Shown: piece after piece, positions 8,762 through 17,024 of the stretch
How the letters are laid out: each line of letters opens with the position of its first letter
How positions within the stretch are numbered: the stretch's first letter is position 1
Origin: Moritella dasanensis ArB 0140
Lineage (GTDB): Bacteria > Pseudomonadota > Gammaproteobacteria > Enterobacterales > Moritellaceae
Length of the DNA stretch: 64,000 nucleotides
Reading direction: 5' to 3'
NCBI RefSeq assembly: GCF_000276805.1
Contig: NZ_AKXQ01000002.1
Location: 186,001-250,000, forward strand
Program-made: the position numbers and the translations under genes
Notes under the pieces: model-generated
What the model saw: the letters and a program-made list of their open reading frames with translations, nothing else
Database searches by the model: none
Told to the model about the DNA's origin: nothing

Positions 8762-9994
8762 GTGTCATTAACACATCCCGCACACGTCGTTATTATCGGC
8801 GCAGGCCCTTCAGGTTCACTTGCTGCTGCACTGCTTAATAAGCAAGGCATTAATGCAACCATCATCGAAAAATCAACATTCCCGCGTTTTTCAATTGGCG
8901 AAAGTTTGTTGCCTGCGTGTATGGAATCGCTTAAAAAAGCGGATATGTTTGATGTCGTCAACACTGCTGGTTTCCAGTTTAAAAATGGCGCGGCATTTCA
9001 TGCGTGTGGCCAATATACTGAATTTGATTTCACCGATAAATACACTGCTGGTGAAGGAACTACATTCCAAGTACAACGTGGCAACTTTGATAAATTACTC
9101 GCCGACTGTGCAGAGCAACAAGGCGTAACAATTCACTATAACCACGAAGTTAAAAGCATTGATATTGAAGCAGACAAACCGTTATTAACAGTCTTGGATG
9201 AAAACCAACATAGCTATGAGATAGCAGCTGACTTCATTCTTGATGCCAGTGGTTTTGGTCGGGTATTGCCGCGTTTATTAGGATTGGAAGAACCGTCGAC
9301 ACTACCACCAAGACGCGCTATCTTTACCCATATTGAAGACAACATTACCGCCGACCATTATGACCGTAACAAGATCCTAGTGTCTGTTCATCCCAAAAAT
9401 AACAAGGTTTGGTATTGGTTAATTCCATTTAGTAACGGCAGCTGTTCATTTGGCGTGGTGGGTGAACCCGCATTCTTTGCCAACTACCCTGATGACCACC
9501 TTGAAGCGTTAAAACAGTTAGCAACTGAAGAACACAATCTAGCGAAATTATTAGCGCAAGCTAAATTCCCTAACCCGTGTAGCTCTATCATGGGTTATTC
9601 TGCTAACGTCACTAAGCTGTTTGACCGTAATTTTGCGTTGCTGGGTAATGCTGGTGAATTTTTAGATCCAGTATTCTCGTCTGGTGTCACCATCGCAATG
9701 AAATCAGCAGAACTGGCTACTGATTTATTGGTTAAGCAATTCAACAATGAAACCGTCGATTGGCAAACTGACTACGCGGATGCACTCATGAAAGGTGTTA
9801 ATGCTTTCCGTTGTTATGTTGAAGGTTGGTATTCTGGTGAGTTTCAAGACGTGGTTTTACATGACAATCCTAATCCAAAGATTAAACAAATGATCTGCTC
9901 GATTTTAGCCGGTTATGCGTGGGATGAGACTAATCCGTTTGTGGCAGAGCCAGAACGCCGATTGAAGGCGGTAGCAGCGCTTTGTAAGGGCTAA
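8762..9994 (+). CDS. FAD-dependent oxidoreductase of the tryptophan-halogenase/geranylgeranyl-reductase-like group
   Basis: A 410-residue flavoprotein with an N-terminal Rossmann motif 'VVIIGAGPSGSLAAALL', a second conserved motif 'FPRFSIGESLLPACME' as in flavin-dependent halogenases and related monooxygenases, and the FAD-contact motif 'FALLGNAGEFLDPVFSSGV'. I do not see the WxWxIP motif of tryptophan halogenases; instead it has 'VWYWLIPFSNGSCSFGVVG', close but with changes (YWLIP), so halogenation is uncertain. The start is GTG, with AAGGA seven bases upstream. It is divergent from norR and shows no biosynthetic cluster around it. Confidence 0.75.
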   Translation: MSLTHPAHVVIIGAGPSGSLAAALLNKQGINATIIEKSTFPRFSIGESLLPACMESLKKADMFDVVNTAGFQFKNGAAFHACGQYTEFDFTDKYTAGEGTTFQVQRGNFDKLLADCAEQQGVTIHYNHEVKSIDIEADKPLLTVLDENQHSYEIAADFILDASGFGRVLPRLLGLEEPSTLPPRRAIFTHIEDNITADHYDRNKILVSVHPKNNKVWYWLIPFSNGSCSFGVVGEPAFFANYPDDHLEALKQLATEEHNLAKLLAQAKFPNPCSSIMGYSANVTKLFDRNFALLGNAGEFLDPVFSSGVTIAMKSAELATDLLVKQFNNETVDWQTDYADALMKGVNAFRCYVEGWYSGEFQDVVLHDNPNPKIKQMICSILAGYAWDETNPFVAEPERRLKAVAALCKG

Positions 9995-10030
9995 GGTTCG
10001 ATTTAGCCTTATTTACCCTATCGATTAATT

Positions 10031-10069
10031 CCTGTAATCCGATGCGATTTATTCACATGGTATTACAGG
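10031..10069. terminator. hairpin between convergent genes
   Basis: Perfect 8-bp arms CCTGTAAT (10031-10038) and ATTACAGG (10062-10069) with two further pairs inside lie between the flavoprotein gene and the YgjV-like gene. There is only a short T-run, so termination is plausible but not certain. Confidence 0.4.
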
Positions 10070-10076
10070 GTTTGAA

Positions 10077-10640
10077 CTACAACTCAGTCGTTTTAATCGC
10101 GATATCTTTTTTGTAATAATAACGGTAGTAACCAATTAAATTACTACTAATAAACAGAGCTTCCATGATCACCGCAGTCGGTGAGCCAATTAAGTAATTG
10201 TGTACTAGCCAGAAGCTCGTCCCAACCACCATCAATTCTCTTAAACGTTTATCATCTTTATTAAACGCAGCTACAGTTTGAATACTTGAAGCAAAGAAAC
10301 TCAACACACTAATCAGCCCTGAGTAAGTCAGTATGGTCGCGATTAGTGATGCTAAACCAAACACATATTTGAGCTTTGGTGACGTCGAGAATATACTCAC
10401 TAAATAACGCACCGATGCGATAACCATTAGGCTCGCGGCAGTCCACTGTTCAAGTAATATAAAATGACTAGAAATAAGCACGCCAGCACAAAATAAACAA
10501 GCAACAATCTTCTGCCTTTCTTTGAACTGAAAAGACATTAAATCGAAACAAATAGCGATGGCTACTAGCACTTGGGATATAAAAAATAATGACACTGAGG
10601 GGTCTCCTAAAACGTAGCCATCGTAATAATGACCTATCAT
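10077..10640 (-). CDS. YgjV family inner-membrane protein
   Basis: A 187-residue protein with about six hydrophobic helices. 'CFDLMSFQFKERQKIVACLF' near the N-terminus, 'TAASLMVIASVRYLVSI' in the middle and 'LVHNYLIGSPTAVIMEALFI' near the end match the layout of E. coli YgjV (DUF/Imp-YgjV family). No function is established for the family. It is convergent with the flavoprotein gene and separated from the next gene by about 150 AT-rich bases, so it is probably transcribed alone. Confidence 0.75.
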   Translation of the reverse strand: MIGHYYDGYVLGDPSVSLFFISQVLVAIAICFDLMSFQFKERQKIVACLFCAGVLISSHFILLEQWTAASLMVIASVRYLVSIFSTSPKLKYVFGLASLIATILTYSGLISVLSFFASSIQTVAAFNKDDKRLRELMVVGTSFWLVHNYLIGSPTAVIMEALFISSNLIGYYRYYYKKDIAIKTTEL

Positions 10641-10796
10641 TCAATTTAAGAGCCACAGTCTACAGGGTCATTCTTAGTGATAACAGCAAGTAACTATATC
10701 TATACTTATATTTACAAACTGCTTATGTACGACCAGTTCTTCAACGCTGAAGTTATTTTTAAACTTAGCATAGTGATTAAACGATGAAGTATAAAA

Positions 10797-11297
10797 TTAT
10801 AATAATTTTTCGATCAGGACTTCATCGATATATTTACCCCGGATCTTAGCGTGCTTTTTCGCTATACCAATAACTTCAAACCCCTGCTTCAGATAAATTG
10901 ACAAGGCATCTTTGTTGTCATCACGAACATAAGCAAACAATTTTTCATAGCCTTTAGACCTTGCTAGCTCAAAGGTTGCGTTAAACAAGCTCGATGCAAT
11001 ACCTTGCCTTCTGTAACTGCTATCAACATAGGTACCAATAATGCCGACATGATCAAAAGCATGGGTATAAGTAGCAAACGGTTCTACGTTTTGAAAACCA
11101 ACAATGGTTGATTCTGCGGAGTTCACAGCCACATTGAAGACCCCTCTTTCAGGGAAATCTTGGATAAATTGTTCTTCCTCTTCAAGAGAGAACGGTGTAT
11201 CAAGAATGGTATAAAGACCAGCCTCAATAATTGGGTTCAATATGTTCATAATGGCTTGCGCATCTGCTTGTTGAACATCTCTAATGGTTAATTTCAT
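10797..11297 (-). CDS. GNAT family N-acetyltransferase
   Basis: A 166-residue GNAT-fold protein. The acetyl-CoA-binding motif A is seen as 'SSYRRQGIASSLFNATFELA' (R-x-x-G-I/A pattern), followed by 'KLFAYVRDDNKDALSIYLKQGFEVIG', the typical N-x-x-A/S-x-x-x-Y-x-x-x-G-F motif B. The N-terminal 'IRDVQQADAQAIMNILNPII' resembles the phosphinothricin-acetyltransferase-like subgroup. It is divergent from hmp and shares its regulatory region. The acceptor substrate cannot be predicted. Confidence 0.85.
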   Translation of the reverse strand: MKLTIRDVQQADAQAIMNILNPIIEAGLYTILDTPFSLEEEEQFIQDFPERGVFNVAVNSAESTIVGFQNVEPFATYTHAFDHVGIIGTYVDSSYRRQGIASSLFNATFELARSKGYEKLFAYVRDDNKDALSIYLKQGFEVIGIAKKHAKIRGKYIDEVLIEKLL

Positions 11298-11517
11298 CGT
11301 TTTCCTTGAATGTCTAACTTGTACCCTTACGGGTGATATTTATCATGATCCCCATTCCATATCTTCCTCGATCATAAAGTTGGCTTTAACTTCATCAACT
11401 TAACAGTCAACACCACTGACTATAAACTATTTTATAGCTGGTATTTCGTCAATTTAAACAAAAAATGGAATAGATTATATATATCCAATTGTTGCATATT
11501 ATACCTACACACCAGTT

Positions 11518-11575
11518 GTCACAATGACTACAAGTTGTTTTTATGACAACGCACATGCGTTGTCATAAAAACAAC
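11518..11575. promoter_or_regulatory. three NorR-type sites upstream of hmp, two in a 42-bp perfect palindrome
   Basis: Three copies of GT-N7-AC are visible: GTCACAATGAC (11518-11528), GTTTTTATGAC (11537-11547) and GTCATAAAAAC (11562-11572). The last two lie in mirror image in a perfect palindrome with 20-bp arms (11534-11553 and 11556-11575) around a central CA. E. coli NorR needs three such sites upstream of a sigma-54 promoter. The array is 50-110 bases upstream of the -24 box at 11625, as expected for an enhancer. Confidence 0.75.
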
Positions 11576-11624
11576 CATACTGATAATTAAAATATTAAAC
11601 GTATATAATCAACAAGTTAAAAAC

Positions 11625-11641
11625 TTGGCACGGAGACTGCA
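11625..11641 (+). promoter_or_regulatory. sigma-54 promoter of hmp
   Basis: TTGGCACGGAGACTGCA matches the sigma-54 consensus (YTGGCACGrNNNTTGCW) with the -24 GG and -12 GC elements intact and a single T-to-C change. It predicts a start site about 65 bases before the hmp ATG. Confidence 0.85.
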
Positions 11642-11716
11642 ATACAGGAAATATAAATATTGATGTAGATCAATTTATCTCCCTAATCGATTCACCACCT
11701 ATACAAGGTAGCTATT

Positions 11717-12907
11717 ATGTTAACTCAACAAACTATTGATATTATTAAAGCGACTGTCCCAGCTGTTTCTGTTCATGCTAATGATATTACAGCGCATTTT
11801 TATCCTTTAATGTTTAGAGAATATCCAGAAGTAAAAAACTTCTTCAATCAAAGCAACCAAGCTGGTAACGCGCAACCAAAAGCACTAGCAAACGCACTTG
11901 TAGCATATGCAGGTAACATCGAAAATCTAGCTGTATTAGAAGCTGCTGTAAACCGCATTGTGAACAAGCACGTTTCACTTAATATCCAACCAGAACAATA
12001 CGCGATTGTTGGCGAGTGCTTATTAAAATCAATCAAAGCCGTATTGGGTGACGCTGCGACAGACGCTGTAATTGAAGCTTGGGGACAAGCATACTGGCAG
12101 CTAGCTGATCTGCTAATCGCAGCAGAAGAAGCTACCTACGCTGCCAATGCAGAAAAAGAAGGCGGCTGGCGTGGTGAGCGTGAATTCGCTGTAACAACAA
12201 AAGTAGCTGAAAGCGACAACATCACGTCGTTCTACCTAACACCAACTGATGGCAAGCCAGTTACATCATTCACACCGGGTCAATTCATTGGTTTAGTATT
12301 AAGCATTGATGGTGAAGAAACACGTCGTCAATACAGCTTGTCTGATGCACCAAACTCAGAATTCTTACGTATCAGTGTAAAACGTGAAGAAGGTGGCGCT
12401 GTATCTAACTACCTACACAACCGTGTTCAAGCGGGCGACACACTACGCGTATTAGCACCAGCTGGTGACTTTATCCTAAAAGACAACAACAAACCCGTTG
12501 TTCTCGTCACTGGTGGCGTTGGTATTACACCTGCAATCAGCATGCTTAATAGCTTGAAAGCAACAAACCGCCCGATTCACTTTATTCATGCGGCGATGAA
12601 CACCAAGGTTCACGCATTCCGTGACCATGTAACAAACCTTGCTGCGAATAATGCGAACATCAAACCTTACTTCGTTTACAGTGATGCAACGCCAGAATGT
12701 CAGCCAGATGCAACTGGTTTCATCAACCTAGCAATGCTTGAAGAGAAAATCGGTAACGACCGTGACGTAGAATTCTATTTCTTAGGTCCAAAACCTTTCA
12801 TGCAAGCAATGAATAGCTTCGCGCCGAAGTTAGGTATTCCTGCTGAAAATGTACATTTTGAATTTTTTGGTCCTGCAGAAGATTTAAATATCGACCCAAC
12901 TGCTTAG
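11717..12907 (+). CDS. hmp: flavohaemoprotein, nitric oxide dioxygenase
   Basis: Oxidises NO to nitrate with O2 and NAD(P)H. Residues 1-140 form the globin domain with the proximal histidine in 'NKHVSLNIQPEQYAIVG'. This is followed by the FAD-binding domain with 'RRQYSLSDAPN' and the NAD domain with 'VLVTGGVGITPAISMLNSL' and a C-terminal 'FEFFGPAEDL'. At 396 residues it matches the family length. The upstream region carries NorR-type sites and a sigma-54 promoter, and norR is nearby, so induction by NO through NorR is likely; in E. coli hmp is instead mainly repressed by NsrR. Confidence 0.96.
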   Translation: MLTQQTIDIIKATVPAVSVHANDITAHFYPLMFREYPEVKNFFNQSNQAGNAQPKALANALVAYAGNIENLAVLEAAVNRIVNKHVSLNIQPEQYAIVGECLLKSIKAVLGDAATDAVIEAWGQAYWQLADLLIAAEEATYAANAEKEGGWRGEREFAVTTKVAESDNITSFYLTPTDGKPVTSFTPGQFIGLVLSIDGEETRRQYSLSDAPNSEFLRISVKREEGGAVSNYLHNRVQAGDTLRVLAPAGDFILKDNNKPVVLVTGGVGITPAISMLNSLKATNRPIHFIHAAMNTKVHAFRDHVTNLAANNANIKPYFVYSDATPECQPDATGFINLAMLEEKIGNDRDVEFYFLGPKPFMQAMNSFAPKLGIPAENVHFEFFGPAEDLNIDPTA

Positions 12908-13002
12908 TTTTAAAGCAATGTACTGATATTGTTTAAAAAAGACTTGATGATAATAAGGATGCGGGATAGTATTTGATTCGTCTTAACGACATACCAAATT
13001 CT

Positions 13003-13078
13003 GCTCGCTTAGCTCAGTTGGTAGAGCGCTAGCTCGACATGCTAGATGTCACAAGTTCAAATCTTGTAGCGAGCACCA
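13003..13078 (+). tRNA. tRNA-Val (anticodon GAC), first copy
   Basis: A 76-base cloverleaf: acceptor GCTCGCT/AGCGAGC, D-arm GCTC...GAGC, anticodon stem CTAGC/GCTAG, variable ATGTC, T-arm ACAAG/CTTGT and encoded CCA. The seven-base anticodon loop is TCGACAT, giving anticodon GAC and, unusually, C instead of U at position 33. Confidence 0.9.
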
Positions 13079-13084
13079 CATTCC

Positions 13085-13160
13085 GCGTCCTTAGCTCAGT
13101 TGGTAGAGCGCTAGCTCGACATGCTAGATGTCACAAGTTCGAATCTTGTAGGACGCACCA
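13085..13160 (+). tRNA. tRNA-Val (anticodon GAC), second copy
   Basis: A 76-base tRNA six bases after the first, with acceptor stem GCGTCCT/AGGACGC and otherwise almost identical arms. The anticodon loop is again TCGACAT (anticodon GAC, C33). The T-loop is TTCGAAT where the first copy has TTCAAAT. Both are probably processed from one transcript. Confidence 0.92.
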
Positions 13161-13167
13161 AATAATG

Positions 13168-13196
13168 AAGCCTTGCTCAATGAGCGAGGCTTTTTT
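13168..13196 (+). terminator. terminator of tRNA-Val operon
   Basis: Arms AAGCCTTGCTC and GAGCGAGGCTT (one G-T pair) with an AAT loop are followed by a six-T run, directly after the second tRNA. Confidence 0.9.
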
Positions 13197-13316
13197 ATGT
13201 CTAAAATTTAGAGATTGTTATATTAGCAGCAACCTCGCTAAACCAATCTGGCTTAGCAAGATTTCATTACCTTTATAGCGTTACCATTACACGTCTATTC
13301 TTGACCTATTCCTAAC

Positions 13317-14375
13317 TTACTCTTCGCAATTTAATGTCTGCTTTTTTAAAAACGTAGAGAGACAAGTATGACTATCCGTCCCACTCTCTTGTAAAACCCT
13401 TAACGCATTCTCAACAACGGCTTTTAACGCAGTAACCGCCGTCACGTAATCAACATCACCCTGTTGCAACGCTTGATAATCAGGGAAGCTAAGTCTCAAC
13501 TTATTCAACTTTTTATCTATGCTGTTAATAACCGTCACTAGATTTTCGTCATAATCACTGACCAACCTATCCGCGACTTTTTTATCAATAACAGACAAAC
13601 CTTGTAAGATCCCGGTGTCACCGACAAAGTGTTCCGTCACTGCAAACTGAACATCTTTATACCACTCACGCACGGCTAACAATGGGACGACATCGGTATT
13701 CAATCCCTGATGACAAGCAGATAAGATCGGCGCTTGTACAAACAGCTCGTCAAATCGCGCTTGGGTCGTCACGTATTTAATCATCGCAGGGAATAACATC
13801 TGGATGTCATCAAGCTTTAGCTGATCATTGGTGGCCAGTGTTAACGCTTGTTGTTTGGCATTACGCCATTTAGCCGAAAACCAACGAAACATCCCGCCGT
13901 TATCCAAGCAACGTTGAATTAAACGCAGTGATGCCGCCGAATCAAGCACAGTGGTATTAACAAACGGCGCAAGTTTCTTCTTTAATGGTTTTAAAACAAG
14001 TAAATGCTGTTGTAATGCCGCTAAACGAAAATCCATTTCGTAATGATTAAAACTATCATCCCTTAACGACCACAATACTTGCGGTGCACTCTTAATCAGT
14101 TGCACCAATGCTGCAAGCTGCTCGATACTTATTGTAGAGCCTTGTAAGCAGATATGTAATTCTGATGGTAAAACGGCTTTACGTTGTGCATAACGAGCTT
14201 GTAATTGTACACAGCTAACCAAAGCAGCATTAAGCTCAAGGGTTTGGAATTCGATTGCTTCAAGTGTCATCAAACCCGAAATACCCAAGTTACTGAGCTG
14301 CTTAGCAGCACAAATACGGACATCGTCGTTTAGTGTTTTATCTTGTAGTAAACGATTAGTTTCCAAAGATGACAT
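13317..14375 (-). CDS. uncharacterised alpha-helical protein
   Basis: A 352-residue, Leu- and Gln-rich, almost entirely helical protein without signal peptide or membrane segment. I do not recognise a named family. The stretch with 'APQVLWSLRDDSF', 'LAALQQHLLVLKPLKKKLAP' and 'NGGMFRWFSAKWRNAKQQAL' recalls the helical middle region of large superfamily 1 helicases of the DUF4011/AAA type, but no Walker motifs or helicase motifs occur here, so this is at best a stand-alone relative of that region. The start has AGGA eight bases upstream. It is divergent from fumC and its role is unknown. Confidence 0.6.
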   Translation of the reverse strand: MSSLETNRLLQDKTLNDDVRICAAKQLSNLGISGLMTLEAIEFQTLELNAALVSCVQLQARYAQRKAVLPSELHICLQGSTISIEQLAALVQLIKSAPQVLWSLRDDSFNHYEMDFRLAALQQHLLVLKPLKKKLAPFVNTTVLDSAASLRLIQRCLDNGGMFRWFSAKWRNAKQQALTLATNDQLKLDDIQMLFPAMIKYVTTQARFDELFVQAPILSACHQGLNTDVVPLLAVREWYKDVQFAVTEHFVGDTGILQGLSVIDKKVADRLVSDYDENLVTVINSIDKKLNKLRLSFPDYQALQQGDVDYVTAVTALKAVVENALRVLQESGTDSHTCLSTFLKKQTLNCEE

Positions 14376-14569
14376 TATTTTATCCTACTCAATTTAAGAT
14401 TATGCAAATTAACCACATGTTTAACTCAACATAATCAACTTCAAATTTTTAACTGACATCAGCTTACCCTATTCCACAGACTTAATCGACTTACTTCATA
14501 CTACCCGATGTTCGCTATACTATTTAATGATATCTCTTAGTTTTCAATTCACAGCAACAGGTGACAATC

Positions 14570-15949
14570 ATGGTTAATACTCGAATTGAACGCGATAGCA
14601 TGGGTGAAGTAAACGTCCCCACCAATGCTCTATATGGCGCTCAAACCCAACGTGCAATCGACAACTTTCCAGTCAGCGGCCAAACGTTGCCCATTGATTT
14701 CATTAAAGCGCTATTACTGATCAAATCTGCCGCTGCAGAAGCCAATCTTGCCCTCGGATTATTACCCGAAGAAATCGCCAACGCGATCTGCACGGCAGTA
14801 AATCAATTGCTCGCCGATGAAAATATCATGCAGCACTTTCCGGTTGATATTTACCAGACAGGTTCCGGAACCAGTTCAAACATGAATGCCAACGAAGTAA
14901 TTGCCCATCTTGCCAGTATCTATAGTCAAACCGCGATTGATGCCAACGACCATGTTAACTATGGCCAAAGCAGTAATGACGTTATCCCCAGCGCCATCCA
15001 CGTCAGTGCCGCAATCTTAGTCGACAAACAATTATTACCAGCACTGCATCACTTACATCAAACCATCGTAGACAAAGCCTTGAGCTTAAATCATTTAGTT
15101 AAAACCGGTCGAACCCATTTAATGGACGCCATGCCTGTAAGAATGAGTCAGGCATTATTCAGTTGGGCAGCTCAAATCAGTTACAACATTGATAATATCA
15201 AAATGCTACAAGCTAAATTACAGCAACTTGCACAAGGCGGCACAGCGGTAGGAACGGGGATCAATGCGCATCCCGATTTCGCCGGTCACTTTAATCAAAA
15301 ACTATCAACGTTAACATCCGTCAACTTTAGCCAAGCGGATAACTTCTCATTTTTAATGGCAACACAAGATACAGCCGTCGCGTTATCCGGCCAGTTAAAA
15401 ACAACAGCTGTCTCGTTAATGAAAATAGCCAATGACCTGCGTTGGATGAATTCCGGTCCGTTAGCAGGATTAGGCGAAATTAGTTTACCGGCACTGCAAC
15501 CCGGATCGTCCATCATGCCAGGTAAAGTAAACCCGATTATTCCAGAATCAACGGCAATGGTAGCCGCACAAGTAATAGGTAACGACGCAGCAATCACCAT
15601 CGGCGGGCAATCAGGTAACTTTGAGTTGAACGTCATGCTGCCCATGATTGCGACTAACCTCATTAACAGCATTAACTTACTTACATCAAGTTCACGGTTA
15701 CTCGCCGACAAAGCAATTGCAGGTTTTGAGGTGAATGAGCAACAATTAACACAAGCACTCTATAAAAATCCGATATTGGTCACTGCACTTAACCCCATCA
15801 TTGGTTACCTTAAAGCAGCGGAAATCGCAAAGCAGGCTTATCGGGAGCAGCGGCCAATTATCGATGTCGCAGAAGAAAATACGACGCTAACCCGACAAGA
15901 ACTAACTACATTGTTAGATCCTGCTCAATTAACACGTAATATAAAATAA
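14570..15949 (+). CDS. fumC: class II fumarate hydratase FumC
   Basis: Interconverts fumarate and L-malate in the TCA cycle; oxygen-stable, homotetrameric. The N-terminal 'ERDSMGEVNVPTNALYGAQT', the 'TGSGTSSNMNANEV' active-site region, 'GRTHLMDAMPVRMSQ' and the superfamily signature 'GSSIMPGKVNP' are all present. Length 459 residues is normal. I chose the ATG at 14570 because AGGTGA is located just upstream; an in-frame GTG at 14561 would overlap that signal. It is separate from the related aspA near 57 kb. Confidence 0.95.
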   Translation: MVNTRIERDSMGEVNVPTNALYGAQTQRAIDNFPVSGQTLPIDFIKALLLIKSAAAEANLALGLLPEEIANAICTAVNQLLADENIMQHFPVDIYQTGSGTSSNMNANEVIAHLASIYSQTAIDANDHVNYGQSSNDVIPSAIHVSAAILVDKQLLPALHHLHQTIVDKALSLNHLVKTGRTHLMDAMPVRMSQALFSWAAQISYNIDNIKMLQAKLQQLAQGGTAVGTGINAHPDFAGHFNQKLSTLTSVNFSQADNFSFLMATQDTAVALSGQLKTTAVSLMKIANDLRWMNSGPLAGLGEISLPALQPGSSIMPGKVNPIIPESTAMVAAQVIGNDAAITIGGQSGNFELNVMLPMIATNLINSINLLTSSSRLLADKAIAGFEVNEQQLTQALYKNPILVTALNPIIGYLKAAEIAKQAYREQRPIIDVAEENTTLTRQELTTLLDPAQLTRNIK

Positions 15950-16081
15950 GCTTTAAAACTGGCATGTTAGTTGTATGCTAGTAATTAGGTATTTAAATGT
16001 TGATTGAAAACTGTTTAAATGTTGTAGCGATTATTATTGATATTAAATTCAAAACATTAATTTAAAGAAAAGTGGTGTTCT

Positions 16082-17011
16082 ATGAAGACAAACCCAATGC
16101 TAGACCAGTTCATTCAGCGTCACCAGTTGGATGAGGATTATTTAACGCATGCATCAGAGTCCTTTTCTAGTGCTCTATTAAGTATCGTCGCGCACCAAAA
16201 ACAAGCAAAGCATACTTTTATCGTTGGTATCAACGGCTGCCAGGGCTCAGGTAAATCAACGCTAGCCGATTATTTAGGTACCCGACTCAGCAGCGAATTT
16301 GATTTAAACGTGGCCGTGTTATCTCTCGATGATTTTTATTACAGCAAAAAGCAACGTAACGAACTTGCTAACCAAATTCACCCTTTATTACGTACCCGCG
16401 GAGTGCCTGGAACACACGATGTCGATCTTGCCAATGCGACATTAGAAAAACTCTGCGCAGGCGCGACGGCAAGCGATCCAGTACTACTACCCCGATTTAA
16501 TAAATTTGCAGACAATCCTTATCCAAAATCACAATGGCCAATTGTCGATCGCCCGATTGATGTGATTGTCTTAGAAGGTTGGTGTTTGTGCGTGCAGCCG
16601 CAATTGATGAAAGACCTTATTTATCCAATCAACAAATTAGAAGCCACCAAAGACAAATATGGTATTTGGCGCAGCTATGTGAACCAACAGCTAAAACAAA
16701 ATTATCAAGGCCTATATCAACGTGTAGATCATTTGTTGATGCTCAAAGCGCCGAGTTTTGACAGTGTGCAAGCATGGCGACTAGAACAAGAAAGTAAACG
16801 TCAAGCACACTTAAAGAGTACAGATAACACCCAAAAAGAAACCTTTATGACGAGTGCTGAAGTACGCAACTTCACTGCTTACTTCCAACGTATTACCGAA
16901 CAATGTTTAGCGACTTTACCCAACCAATGTGATTGGGTATATGAACTCGATAATACTCGCAATATTATAAATACCACGCAACCGGTTTTAACCAAGGAAG
17001 CCGTTAATTAA
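16082..17011 (+). CDS. P-loop kinase, D-glycerate 3-kinase/Tda10-like
   Basis: A 309-residue soluble kinase of the phosphoribulokinase/uridine kinase fold. Walker A 'GINGCQGSGKSTLADYL' is at about residues 49-65, 'VLSLDDFYYSKKQRNELA' gives the substrate-binding Asp, 'TRGVPGTHD' the lid region and 'VIVLEGWCLCVQP' the Walker B-like segment. This is the pattern of plant-type glycerate 3-kinases and yeast Tda10. The reaction is therefore probably ATP-dependent phosphorylation of D-glycerate, but the substrate is inferred from family membership only. It is convergent with the SLC13 transporter gene, with 13 bases between them. Confidence 0.75.
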   Translation: MKTNPMLDQFIQRHQLDEDYLTHASESFSSALLSIVAHQKQAKHTFIVGINGCQGSGKSTLADYLGTRLSSEFDLNVAVLSLDDFYYSKKQRNELANQIHPLLRTRGVPGTHDVDLANATLEKLCAGATASDPVLLPRFNKFADNPYPKSQWPIVDRPIDVIVLEGWCLCVQPQLMKDLIYPINKLEATKDKYGIWRSYVNQQLKQNYQGLYQRVDHLLMLKAPSFDSVQAWRLEQESKRQAHLKSTDNTQKETFMTSAEVRNFTAYFQRITEQCLATLPNQCDWVYELDNTRNIINTTQPVLTKEAVN

Positions 17012-17024
17012 AACCCTTAGCCAA

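Noticed and set aside
13039-13278. A 79-codon open frame across the tRNA region
   Set aside because: It reads through both tRNA-Val genes and the terminator; the tRNA structure explains the sequence.
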